From the NCBI GenBank assembly GCA_013140575.1, contig JABFSN010000064.1, positions 1 through 40,053 on the forward strand: DNA of 40,053 nucleotides, in the 5' to 3' direction. Made by a program: the position numbers and the translations under genes. Within the stretch, counting starts at the first letter, position 1. The number at the start of each line of letters is the position of its first letter. Of the stretch, positions 25,601 through 33,860 are shown piece after piece. This stretch comes from Phycisphaerales bacterium. GTDB taxonomy: Bacteria; Planctomycetota; Phycisphaerae; UBA1845. The notes under the pieces were generated by a model, which was not told the DNA's origin, searched no databases, and saw only the letters and a list, made by a program, of their open reading frames with translations.

Positions 25601-25630
25601 CTGTCTTCTCGGCGTCTCTGCGGTAATCCT
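25601..25630. repeat. Interspersed-repeat-like string
   Basis: The string TCTTCTCGGCGTCTCTGCGG within the 220-base gap resembles a common intergenic repeat type in planctomycetes, the partner of the strings at 4997-5083. Recognised by memory only. Confidence 0.3.
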
Positions 25631-25692
25631 TCTGGAACGATGCGGGTGATTGCCCGACCCCTGATTGCAGAACAGACAATGGAAGGCGGATC

Positions 25693-26463
25693 ATGCAAAC
25701 CGTGAAAACCTCGAGTCTGATGATGCTCGTCTGTGGCGCGGCGACCGCGTGGGGCGCGACGGCCGCTTTTGTCCCGCTCGGTCCGACGACGGTCCCGGCG
25801 GGCACCGACGTCAGCTTTGATGTCGTCCTGACCGTCGGGACGATTCCCGATTTCGACGCCGCGGACGTGGTGATCGGTTCGGCGGATGTTGCCGGACTCG
25901 TGTTCACTTACTCACCCGAGTGGACCGGCGGCATGTTGAACGTTACCCCGCCGCTCGCCGGCCTCGGCGTCTACCCGCACGATGTGTTCGCGGGCGGAAA
26001 CAACCCGGTCCCGGTCGGCGCCGGTCTCCGGATCGGGACGGTGACGGTCGGCACGACCGGACTGCTGGATGGCGCCTATGCCGTTCAAATCAACGGCGTT
26101 TCGGACGGCGGGGTGAGCGCGCTCAGTCGCGGTGATCTACGCGACCTCATCGTCGGCTCCGCCACGATCACCGTGGCATGTCCCGGCGGCCCATGCGACG
26201 ACGATGACGTGTGCACGGCCAACCGTTGTGTCGGCTCGTGCCAGTATCCGCCCGTCGCGTTTGGCGACGTGAATGATGACGGCGGCGTCGACATTTTCGA
26301 CATCCTTTGCGTGCTCGATGGCTTCAGCGGGGTTTTCTCCGTCTGCACCCTGGCCCAGCTCGATCTTGCTCCCTGTCCCGGCGGCGACGAGATCATCGAC
26401 ATTTTCGACATCCTCGGCGTGCTGGACGGCTTCGCCGGCAATCCGGGCTGCTGCGGCCCCTGA
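25693..26463 (+). CDS. Secreted cohesin-like protein with double DIFDIL dockerin module
   Basis: 256 residues with AAGGCGG before the ATG. Signal peptide about 1-24. Residues 25-160 form a single beta-rich domain with cohesin-like spacing: VPAGTDVSFDVVLTV near the start, then GLRIGTVTVGTTGLLDGAYAVQI, then LIVGSATITV at the end. A short Cys-rich linker (CPGGPCDDDDVCTANRC) leads to two calcium-loop motifs, VNDDGGVDIFDILCVLDGF and IIDIFDILGVLDGF, joined by C-x6-DLAPC and ending in CCGP. This tail is shared with the 888-residue protein further on and resembles the GC-type dockerin tails annotated in Phycisphaerae (from memory). The likely role is surface anchoring or protein-protein assembly. No enzyme domain. 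Confidence 0.88.
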   Translation: MQTVKTSSLMMLVCGAATAWGATAAFVPLGPTTVPAGTDVSFDVVLTVGTIPDFDAADVVIGSADVAGLVFTYSPEWTGGMLNVTPPLAGLGVYPHDVFAGGNNPVPVGAGLRIGTVTVGTTGLLDGAYAVQINGVSDGGVSALSRGDLRDLIVGSATITVACPGGPCDDDDVCTANRCVGSCQYPPVAFGDVNDDGGVDIFDILCVLDGFSGVFSVCTLAQLDLAPCPGGDEIIDIFDILGVLDGFAGNPGCCGP

Positions 26464-26827
26464 CGTGGTTTCGCAGAAGTGCGTCGCGATGGCATTCCCA
26501 AACTCCGCGCGTCGGTCGACATCCGCAGCCCTGCCCAATCAAGATCAAGACGGCACGTGCGTCGTTGACGAAGAAGTGGATGTCATTCCGGTGGAGGGCA
26601 GCAGAAAAAGCAATGAATTCCGATCCGGCCGGAACGGAGATTGCCAGTGAATACTTCGGGAAAAAACGACTCCAGGCCGCAGGGCGGCTCGGCAGACGCT
26701 GGCCGCGGCCGAGCCCATTGAGGTGACAGTCGCTCCTTTTTCAGCGGGACGCGACGCAGCGGTTCGGTCGTGCGTCAAGCCCCTATTGGATGCGGCTTTA
26801 CCAACAGGCGCCGAATAACAAACTGCA
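26464..26827. other. Gap of about 360 bases, no supported gene
   Basis: Only short overlapping frames with no ribosome binding site, signal peptide or recognisable motif. No promoter, RNA gene or strong hairpin was identified. Confidence 0.5.
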
Positions 26828-27295
26828 ATGAAGGTGCTACGCTCAACTTGTTGCCGACTCGGCCGGCAGTTCATGGTCTCGGCCCTGTTGTTGACGGTGC
26901 TTGCGAGGAGCACGGTAGGCGAGGCGCTGGTGTTGCATCAACACGGCCGCATTCGCGCACACCTGCACCTGCTTGGGCACGGCGACCTGCTGTCCAACGC
27001 GGCGGAGTCGTCGAGCTATGGTCACCGTTCGCGCCCGGACGCGGCGATCCAATCGACATTTCAACGCGTGCGGGTCATCGCGGTCATCACCACTGGGGCG
27101 ATTTTCGTGTCGACGGCTCGCGACACGGGCGCCGACGAGGCCGGCATCCGTTCTCCGCACAACAGCGCGCCTGTGTCAATCGCGGAATCGCATGCGTGGC
27201 CGCCCTATTGTTTTCCCACTCAGCTTTGTCCGGTCCGCCTGGGTCGGAGCGCTTCCGCCGTTCTGCTGCTTCGAAACCACACTTTGCTCCTATGA
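26828..27295 (+). CDS. Small hypothetical secreted His-containing protein
   Basis: 155 residues. The start MKVLRSTCCRLGRQFMVSALLLTVLARSTVG looks like a signal peptide with a cleavage site near Gly31/Glu32. It is followed by a His-rich stretch, ALVLHQHGRIRAHLHLLGHGDL, of the kind seen in short planctomycete secreted proteins. The remainder (about 60-155) is low in recognisable structure and ends in a hydrophobic stretch. There is no clear ribosome binding site upstream of the ATG, and competing frames overlap it, so the C-terminal half may be frame-shifted or non-coding. I do not recognise a family. It lies just upstream of the Cys-rich repeat protein, in the same direction, with a gap of 125 bases. 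Confidence 0.45.
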   Translation: MKVLRSTCCRLGRQFMVSALLLTVLARSTVGEALVLHQHGRIRAHLHLLGHGDLLSNAAESSSYGHRSRPDAAIQSTFQRVRVIAVITTGAIFVSTARDTGADEAGIRSPHNSAPVSIAESHAWPPYCFPTQLCPVRLGRSASAVLLLRNHTLLL

Positions 27296-27420
27296 CGGCC
27301 TGCCCTCCAAGGGCAGCGGCGTCATTCACGCATCATCCATTTAGTTTGTGGTTTTTGTAACCGTCCGGTCAATCACATCCTCAATCGGGGGCCCAAGTGG
27401 CGCCTGGGGAGAATACAGTT

Positions 27421-30400
27421 ATGAAAAAGCGATTATCGAGAGTCGGGGTCGCGCTTCCAGCCATGGTGCTGTCAACCATGGTGCTTGCGCCAACCCCATC
27501 CGCGTCGGCCAGTACGGCCTATGGCACGCTCAACAACTTCGATTGTGTCAATGACACCGGAGTCGAAGCGCACGGATTTGAAATCGAACTGGAGGATATT
27601 CACAGCAGGGATATCACGTACACGTACGACTACAATCATTATGGCATCCCGAAAATAACGGAGGACAACAGCGACCCGGCACACCCGAGGGTCACTATTC
27701 GCTATGCCGCCGCCAGGAACCCCGACGGCACCTGGACTGCGTTCACGGCGGTCCCGGCGGGTCCCATTACGCCGACCAACGGCCATCAGTTCACGAATCC
27801 ATCGGTGAACTTCGGGGGAGAACATTTCGGCGCCGGTTATTACGGCGCGCCGACGGCCGTAAGGTACTTCTGGCTGATCGACGACGGAACGGGCCATTTG
27901 GTCCATGGGCCGCCGGTCTATGTCTCGACGCCGACTTTTACCTATTACCCGCCGGCGGCGATGCAACCCGCTCAAGTTCAAGCCGTGATCGTTCCGCCTC
28001 CCCCGCCCGATCCGCCCGTGCTGCAATTCGGCGAGGCCACGTGGGTGAAGGACATCAAGACGACCACCCACAACTCCAACAAGGTGGAACTCACCGATCT
28101 GGTCGATCCCGACCCCGACGATCCGGACGCCCACAACTGGGCCAACGGGGAGCCGGCGGAGGTGGAGACCGAGTGGAGGATTCTCCAGACGGAATTCGCC
28201 GACGCCAATAATCCCAAGGGCGAGCTGGCGGGTGTACCGGAAGACCTTCCGGGCGGCGATGAAATCATCACCCGCCGCTACGAGTTCTACAAGTATATCG
28301 GCCCGCTCGACGCGGAATCCGGCGAAGCCATGGCCGACGAGGTTGCTCCCGACGGCATTCACGGGGCTGGAAGCGTTACATTCAACGATCACTTCGACCC
28401 GGTGACGGGAGAATGGGTGGAGGTAACGCTTGACCTCTCGACCGTGGAGGTGGTGGGCGATTTCTTCGGCGCACAGATGGCCGGATTTGATATCGCTCCG
28501 GCCTTGGGACTAATCGATCACATCCCGGACGGCGAGCTGGGCGTCGCCTCCGCCGAGCGCACCGTGGTGGTTTCCGGAGGCGCCGCATTTCTTGCCACGG
28601 TATCCGGATCACTTCCCGACGGAACGACACTGGACGAAATCACGGGGATATTCTCCGGAACACCGACGGCCGGCGGTGCTTTCACATTCACCGTGGAGGC
28701 CTCGGATACCGGTGGTGCGGTTGTATCGAAGACATACACCGTCACGATTCCCGAAGGTGCGCCCGTCACCAGCACGATTGCGACGAGCGCATCGCCCGTT
28801 GACGGCGGAAGCACGGTCGGAGACGGCGTCTATGCCAACGGGACGCCGGTGACCGTCGTGGCCACCCACAGCCCGGGCTTTGCGTTCGTCAACTGGACGG
28901 AAGACGGAGTGGAGGTGAGCGCCTCCGAGGTTTACCCCTTTACGGTCAACATGGACCGCACACTGGTGGCACACTTCATTCCGGGCGGCTGCACAGTCGA
29001 TGCGGACTGCGTGGACGCGGACGCTTGCACCACAGAACGGTGCGTGGACGGGATTTGCGAGCGTCAGCCCATTGCGGACTGTTGTAATGTTGACGGGCAG
29101 TGCGACGACGGCATGGATTGCACGCTGGATGCATGCACAAACCACGTCTGCACGCATAATCCCATAGCGGACTGCTGCATGACGAATGCGGACTGCACAG
29201 ATGCAGACGCCTGCACCACCGACGTATGCGTTAGCGGAATTTGCGATCACCAACCGATCGCGGATTGCTGCAATGTCGACGCAGAGTGTGACGACGGCGA
29301 CGACTGCACCCGCGATTTGTGCGAGAACCACGTCTGCACGCAAGACGCCGTTCCGGACTGCTGCAACACGGATGCGGAATGCGCGGACGCGAACGCCTGT
29401 ACGCTGGACGCGTGTGTGGACCATCAATGCCAGAACACGGCCGTGGTCGGTTGCTGTCTGAATGACGGCGACTGCGACGACGGCGATCCCTGCACGGGCG
29501 ACGCCTGTCAGGCGCATGTCTGCCCGCACGACCCGATCGTCGGCTGCTGCACCGCGGATGCACAGTGTGCAGACACAAATCCATGCACTTTGGACGTCTG
29601 CAACCTGGCCTCGAATCAGTGCGCGCACCAGTTGCTGCCCGAATGCTGCATCGACGATGCGGACTGTGCGGACACCGACATCTGCACGATCGACGTGTGC
29701 GTCAATCAGCTTTGCGAGCACAACCGGATCGCGGATTGCTGCGCGACGGACGAGGATTGTTCGCAAGACGATCCGCCGCCGACGTTTGACAATTGCGTCG
29801 ACGGCGATAACGAACTGGGCTGCAACCCGGACGCAGTCGCCGGGTGCGATTCCGGGGTTACGGCGAGTGATCGCTGCGGGAAGGCCGACGTTACTTGCAC
29901 TTCTGACGACGCCGTCGACGGTTGCGTTCACACCCGCACGCTGACCTATGCAGCCGATGACGGTTGCAGCAATACGGCCACGTGCGTGCAGATCTTCACG
30001 TGGACCGAGGACGTGTCGGGCCCCGCGATCGAATGTCCGGCCGATCTGACGGTGGAGTGCGACGGGCAGGACGACAGCGCGGCGTTGGACGACTGGTTGA
30101 ATTCGACCACGGCCAGTGATGCGTGCGGCAGCGTCACCATCGGGCATCGGCGTGACGACGACGGATGTGACGATGGCTGGCATCGCCACGGCGGGTATCG
30201 TCACCGCGGGCACGGCGACGTGGGGCACGCCGACGTTCAGAACTTCACGTGGACGGCCACCGACGCTTGCGGCAATGCGTCCACGTGTTCCGCCACATTC
30301 ACGACTGTCGACACCACGCTCCCCGTCGTGACGGTTGCCGAGCCCGGACCGGTGATGTGGCCGCCGAACCACAAATACCGCATGTTCCAGTTGTCGGACT

Positions 30401-30741
30401 GCGCCGTCACCGTCGTGGACGGATGTGATGGTACGCTCGACGTCGACTGGAGCGGGACCATCGATTCGATCTACAGCGATGAACCGGAGAACGCGAAGGG
30501 CGACGGCGACGGCAGCACGCGCTACGACATCGTCATCCTGGGGCGGTCCTGGTTCATGCTCCGGGCGGAGCGAGGCAACGCGGGCAACGGCCGGGTGTAC
30601 GGCATATCCTTCACGGTGGGGGACAAGTCCGGAAACGTGACGCCGGCCGTTTGTCGTGTGCGCGTGCCGCACGACCAGTCAGGCGCACCCGCCATCGACG
30701 ACGGTCCGGCCGCGGGCTACACCGTGCTGCGGCGTCGATAG
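27421..30741 (+). CDS. Secreted multidomain protein: Ig-like, bacterial repeat, Cys-rich repeats, HYR
   Basis: 1106 residues from the ATG at 27421 (GGGGAG upstream); an earlier in-frame ATG at 27397 adds eight residues before the natural signal peptide MKKRLSRVGVALPAMVLSTMVLA. Order: an N-terminal domain of unknown fold (about 30-350); a putative-Ig (He_PIG-like) domain (about 356-443, LPDGTTLDEITGIFSGTPT); an internalin-type bacterial repeat (about 451-520, HSPGFAFVNWTEDG...MDRTLVAHFIPGG); eight tandem Cys-rich repeats (523-773); a HYR-like region (about 780-970, ECPADLTVECDG and WTATDACGNAS); and a C-terminal domain beginning near VMWPPNHKYRMF. Probably a disulfide-rich surface or adhesion protein; no catalytic site is seen. 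A 32-residue His/Arg/Gly-rich stretch interrupts the HYR part. No clear promoter. Confidence 0.88.
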   Translation: MKKRLSRVGVALPAMVLSTMVLAPTPSASASTAYGTLNNFDCVNDTGVEAHGFEIELEDIHSRDITYTYDYNHYGIPKITEDNSDPAHPRVTIRYAAARNPDGTWTAFTAVPAGPITPTNGHQFTNPSVNFGGEHFGAGYYGAPTAVRYFWLIDDGTGHLVHGPPVYVSTPTFTYYPPAAMQPAQVQAVIVPPPPPDPPVLQFGEATWVKDIKTTTHNSNKVELTDLVDPDPDDPDAHNWANGEPAEVETEWRILQTEFADANNPKGELAGVPEDLPGGDEIITRRYEFYKYIGPLDAESGEAMADEVAPDGIHGAGSVTFNDHFDPVTGEWVEVTLDLSTVEVVGDFFGAQMAGFDIAPALGLIDHIPDGELGVASAERTVVVSGGAAFLATVSGSLPDGTTLDEITGIFSGTPTAGGAFTFTVEASDTGGAVVSKTYTVTIPEGAPVTSTIATSASPVDGGSTVGDGVYANGTPVTVVATHSPGFAFVNWTEDGVEVSASEVYPFTVNMDRTLVAHFIPGGCTVDADCVDADACTTERCVDGICERQPIADCCNVDGQCDDGMDCTLDACTNHVCTHNPIADCCMTNADCTDADACTTDVCVSGICDHQPIADCCNVDAECDDGDDCTRDLCENHVCTQDAVPDCCNTDAECADANACTLDACVDHQCQNTAVVGCCLNDGDCDDGDPCTGDACQAHVCPHDPIVGCCTADAQCADTNPCTLDVCNLASNQCAHQLLPECCIDDADCADTDICTIDVCVNQLCEHNRIADCCATDEDCSQDDPPPTFDNCVDGDNELGCNPDAVAGCDSGVTASDRCGKADVTCTSDDAVDGCVHTRTLTYAADDGCSNTATCVQIFTWTEDVSGPAIECPADLTVECDGQDDSAALDDWLNSTTASDACGSVTIGHRRDDDGCDDGWHRHGGYRHRGHGDVGHADVQNFTWTATDACGNASTCSATFTTVDTTLPVVTVAEPGPVMWPPNHKYRMFQLSDCAVTVVDGCDGTLDVDWSGTIDSIYSDEPENAKGDGDGSTRYDIVILGRSWFMLRAERGNAGNGRVYGISFTVGDKSGNVTPAVCRVRVPHDQSGAPAIDDGPAAGYTVLRRR
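28990..29739 (+). repeat. Eight tandem 31-residue Cys-rich repeats (93-bp units)
   Basis: In-frame tandem units with the spacing C-x5-C-x5-C-x4-C-x4-C-x7-C, for example CTVDADCVDADACTTERC at the start of unit 1. Each unit begins with the second Cys of a CC pair. Unit 7 is two residues longer (CNLASNQC). A partial ninth unit follows from 29740. The six cysteines per unit suggest three disulfides and a rigid extended rod. Confidence 0.85.
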
Positions 30742-30784
30742 GGACGCGGACCGCAATGGGCCCGTGCGTCGCGTCAGCATCATC

Positions 30785-30817
30785 GGGGCCGGGCAGACAA
30801 TGAGCCTGCCTGGCCCC
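30785..30817 (+). terminator. Strong hairpin 44 bases after the Cys-rich protein gene
   Basis: GGGGCCGGGCAG (30785-30796) pairs with CTGCCTGGCCCC (30806-30817) over 12 positions, one of them a G-T wobble, with a 9-base loop. There is no T-run, so it may act as a weak terminator or be a repeat element. Confidence 0.45.
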
Positions 30818-30876
30818 TCGTGCGGCGCGATCAGGGCGCCCGCGGCACGAGGTGCGTGGAACCCGCCCCACGAGTT

Positions 30877-30895
30877 CACGGGCAGGATGCCCGTG
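30877..30895. repeat. REP-like hairpin CACGGGCA / TGCCCGTG
   Basis: A perfect 8-bp stem with a 3-base loop, followed by CCACAACC. The strings 'cacgggcaggatgcccgtgcc' are common as interspersed repeats in planctomycete genomes (from memory). No coding role seen. Confidence 0.4.
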
Positions 30896-31053
30896 CCACA
30901 ACCCGCGTGCCACATTGCGACACTACCCGATGCGACCGGTTGGCGCAGCCCCCGCTTTTTTGGGCGGGAAACGCCGGTTGCGTCGGGCATGTCGGTTCGA
31001 AGATTTTTCGGATTCGCAAATCAGCCGCGGGCGGGGTCGCCGCCGTGGGCATT

Positions 31054-31215
31054 TCAGGCCGGACAACAGGCATGCAGGGCGTCGGCCCGCGCGTGCAGCG
31101 ACTCGGCGAGGCCGGCGTAGCGGACGGCATGGAGGACGGTCCGACCCTGTTTTTCGACGGTGAGGATGCCGGATTCGTGGAGGATCGCGAGGTGGCGGGA
31201 GAGGACGGAGATCCG
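31054..31215 (-). pseudogene. ArsR-family regulator, C-terminal remnant
   Basis: The minus-strand frame without a start codon reads VLSRHLAILHESGILTVEKQ, then GRTVLHAVRYAGLAESL, then ADALHACCPA and a TGA at 31056-31054. The strings SRHLAILHESGIL and the beta-wing EKQGRTVLHAVRY are the recognition helix and wing of an ArsR winged-helix repressor, and the CC pair near the end is typical of one planctomycete subgroup. Only about 50 codons remain. The 5' part, including the start, is replaced by phage terminase sequence on the other strand at about 31207. It cannot produce a working repressor. Confidence 0.7.
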
Positions 31216-31819
31216 ATCGACGAGTCGGCGCTCGAGGGCAAGCTGTGCTTCGCGGGTCTGGATTTGTCAACCACCACCGACCTGAGCGCCCTGGTGCTGG
31301 CGTTTCCGCACGATGACGGGAGCGTGACGCTGCTGCCGCGGTTCTGGGTGCCGGCCGACAACGCCGAGAAGCGCGAACGCCGCGATCGCGTGCCCTATCA
31401 GACCTGGGCCCGGCAGGGGTTCATCGAGATGACGCCGGGCAACGTCATCGACTACGGCCGCATCCGGGCTTGCTTCGATCAGCTCTACGAGCGGTTCAAT
31501 ATCAATGAGATCGCGGTGGATCGCTGGAACGCGACGCAGTTCATCACCCAGCTCACCGACGAGGGCTACAACGTGGTCCCCTTCGGTCAGGGGTTCAAAG
31601 ACATGACCGCCCCGACCAAGGAGTTGGAGAGGCTGGTCATCAGTGCCATGCTCAGGCACGGCGGGAACCCCGTCCTCCGCTGGATGGCCCGGCAACCTCA
31701 AGCCCTTGAAGAAGAAATCCACCGACCGCATCGACGGACTGGTCGCCGCTATCATGGCCCTGGGCCGCCTGCTCCTGACCACCCCGGACTCCGACGATCC
31801 GGGGTTTACGTTCATCTGA
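31207..31819 (+). pseudogene. Phage terminase large subunit (TerL) nuclease-domain remnant
   Basis: The frame from about 31207 reads DESALEGKLCFAGLDLSTTTD, PRFWVPADNAEKRERRDRVP, GFIEMTPGNVIDYGRI, AVDRWNATQFITQL and TKELERLVISAMLRHGGNP. This is a typical ordered match to the C-terminal nuclease domain of phage and prophage terminase large subunits. After RWMA the reading moves by one base into the adjacent frame, which continues correctly as GNLKPLKKKSTDRIDGLVAA and ends at TGA 31817-31819. The roughly ten residues normally between these parts are missing. The N-terminal ATPase half is absent. It is therefore a truncated, frameshifted relic, and no other phage genes are nearby. Confidence 0.82.
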
Positions 31820-32440
31820 GGGAGTCTTCGTCTGAGGAAGCCCTCGTCTCCGCACCGGCGCCGGCAATCTCCAACCGTCCGGCGGCGCTGCCACCACCGT
31901 CCCAATTCCGCGTCGAGGGCAAGAATCGTGACACCCTTTCGTCAACGTCGTCGATGCGCAGAAGGTGACTGAAGCGTCAATGGGTGTCATACGCATGCCG
32001 CGTGCCAATGGACCGTGGAGAGTAGTCATTTATCGGGACGCGCATCGAGTGGCATCGGATGGCGTTCAGCGCAGTTTAGCACAGGATGGCACTCAATAGA
32101 GTTATAACAGGTTGCCTGCACGGATGTTGCAGCATCGTGTAGCAGGCTCATAGCTGTACAGACAGCCGTCCCGCGCACGAGCGTCGGGAGCCATGCCTGT
32201 TTTCCCCAGGACGGCTGGATTGATGCGAACCGGTGTTTCGCTGGCCAACGGGCCAAGTGACGCCATCGTGATAGTTTCAAGTCGGATGGGTTCGAACCAA
32301 CGAGCCGTGCTCGAACGCATACGTGATTGTGCGTGCACTTGACGAGGTCGGTGTGTAGAATTGCGGCCCCCGGGCGGCAGGCGCGGGGCGAAAATCGAGG
32401 GGGAGCCCGAAGTCGGACGGGGCCGCGACACGGTCATTGC
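31820..32440. other. Gap of about 620 bases, no confident gene
   Basis: Frames on both strands are short and lack recognised domains. A 118-codon minus frame (32102-32458) has no ribosome binding site or family resemblance. A sigma-54-like string lies on the minus strand at 32007-31993, but no gene follows it. GGGTTCGAACC-like sequence near 32287 is not part of a foldable tRNA. Confidence 0.45.
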
Positions 32441-32497
32441 GAGGAGGGAGGACAACACAGGTCAGGGACGCGAGTACGACGGGCAACACGGACGGCG

Positions 32498-33745
32498 GTG
32501 ATCACGCTCGGGATGATTGCAACGGTGCGCGGGCAAATCATCGACCAGCCGCCGATTTATAACGACCGGAACGGCTCGCCGCCGAATTGCTTCTATGCCG
32601 GGAACGTGGGCGCGGTATGCGGTACGCTGTGCCGTTGTTCGCCGACGGTGGGCGGAACAGGTTGGAGCTGCGACGGCAGCGAGGTGAGCGGGCGGTGGCC
32701 GGTATTCTCCTTGCCCTATTATGTTCACTCTTCAACACTGGGCGGAAATTTCATCGACTGGCCGCTCCTGGATCTGACGCCGGTGGACGCACCGACCGGA
32801 CTTCTGCTTCAACAAGGCACGCAAACGCTGATTCCGGATAACCGCATCGCGCTGTCGCCGATTGCGCGCCTGGATCGGATTCGCGAGGTTCCGCTGGAAT
32901 GATCGCCGCGGCGGGCGCCGGTCGATGCGGCGGCGCGATACATACTGACACTGGTCGCACAGGGTTCAAGCGCGGCCTGCGACGGGGCGCTGTTCTTCGT
33001 GACCGCGGAGTATAACGCGGCGCTTTTCGACGTCAGTATTCACGGACGGATTCGAAGCGGAAGCGCATTCAACTGTGCTTCGGCCCCGCTGGCCCCCTAC
33101 GCGCCCCGGCTGATCGTCGGCAGTGAGGTTTCGACGACCAACGTCCTTCGTTATCCCGAATTGCTGGCGTCCACGTCGGGCAATCCCGCGTACGTGAAGG
33201 TGCGGATCAAGCCTGGACGCAGCCTGCGGGACGCAGGCGGCCAGACGGTGACCTTACGTGTCCATTCGTACAACTGGGGCGGAAGCACCACCAGTCCGTC
33301 GATGTGCGCGACGTTCGGTGATTGCTCCGAAGGGTTCCGTTTTCACCAGCGCGGGGCGACGACCGTGCAAGTGTTCCATCTGGAATCGCCGCCGAACTGG
33401 TGTCAGGAAGCGGGGCCTCTCGATCCGCAGGACGCGCTGCCCATCTCGTCGCTTCCCGACGGTCAGCGGCAGGCCGCGGAGTTCGACGGCGCGGGTGCGA
33501 AGGCGATCAACGACCTCACGGCCGAACTGCCGAACTTGCGAGTCGGGCATTGCCGATTTCGCTCCGGGCGGACAATTGACGAATCGCTCGGCAATGACGC
33601 CTACTGGCACAGCGGATTCGGCAGCAATCAATTCGTCCGGATGGATGCATTCGGCGTGTGGTGCGCCGTGGACGATCTGCCGGGATGGACCTGGCAGCAG
33701 GCAGAGCGAAGGGCCTGCACCGATTTGAGCGTGATGCCTGTCTAG
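32498..33745 (+). pseudogene. Secreted protein of unknown family, interrupted by an in-frame TGA
   Basis: One frame spans the interval with a single stop, TGA at 32900-32902, and coding character on both sides. Before it: IIDQPPIYNDRNGSPPNCFY and SLPYYVHSSTLGGNFIDWPL. After it, without a start: PVDAAARYILTLVAQGSSAA, SIHGRIRSGSAF and NVLRYPELLASTSGNPAYVK to the stop at 33745. The likely original codon is TGG (PLE-W-SPRR), so a nonsense mutation is the simplest reading. The start is also unclear: a ribosome binding site GGGAGG (32446-32451) has no ATG at the expected distance, and the first in-frame initiator is the GTG at 32498 inside a short hydrophobic stretch, AVITLGMIATVRGQ. The protein has several Cys but no recognised domain. 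Confidence 0.65.
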
Positions 33746-33805
33746 CGATCCAGAACCGCTGGTTCATGCGGAAACCGACGAATTGGGGTCGGAAATCGAT
33801 GGAAT

Positions 33806-33821
33806 TGGCACGCGTAATGCT
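33806..33821 (+). promoter_or_regulatory. Sigma-54-type promoter upstream of the NxxGxxAF-repeat gene
   Basis: TGGCACGCGTAATGCT has a perfect -24 element and correct spacing, with one mismatch in the -12 element (ATGC for TTGC), the same variant as at 22262-22276. Predicted start is near 33832, about 29 nt before the ATG at 33861. Confidence 0.6.
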
Positions 33822-33860
33822 GTAGAATTCCGATGAGGGCTGTAGCAGAGAGGTGGCAAA

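Noticed and set aside
28609-30672. Long minus-strand frame of 687 codons over the Cys-rich protein
   Set aside because: Repetitive Val/Arg/Ala sequence mirroring the tandem repeats on the other strand; no start signal or domain.
30898-30912. Minus-strand TGGCAC-N5-TTGT
   Set aside because: Next to a repetitive GGCACGGGCA-type hairpin and followed by no minus-strand gene; probably a product of the repeat sequence.
31993-32007. Sigma-54-like site TGGCAC-N5-ATGC on the minus strand
   Set aside because: Spacing and motif are good, but no gene follows in that direction within the decayed region; treated as chance or a leftover.
32280-32300. TGGGTTCGAACCA resembling a tRNA T-arm
   Set aside because: The stem has a mismatch, and no anticodon arm or acceptor stem could be built on either strand.
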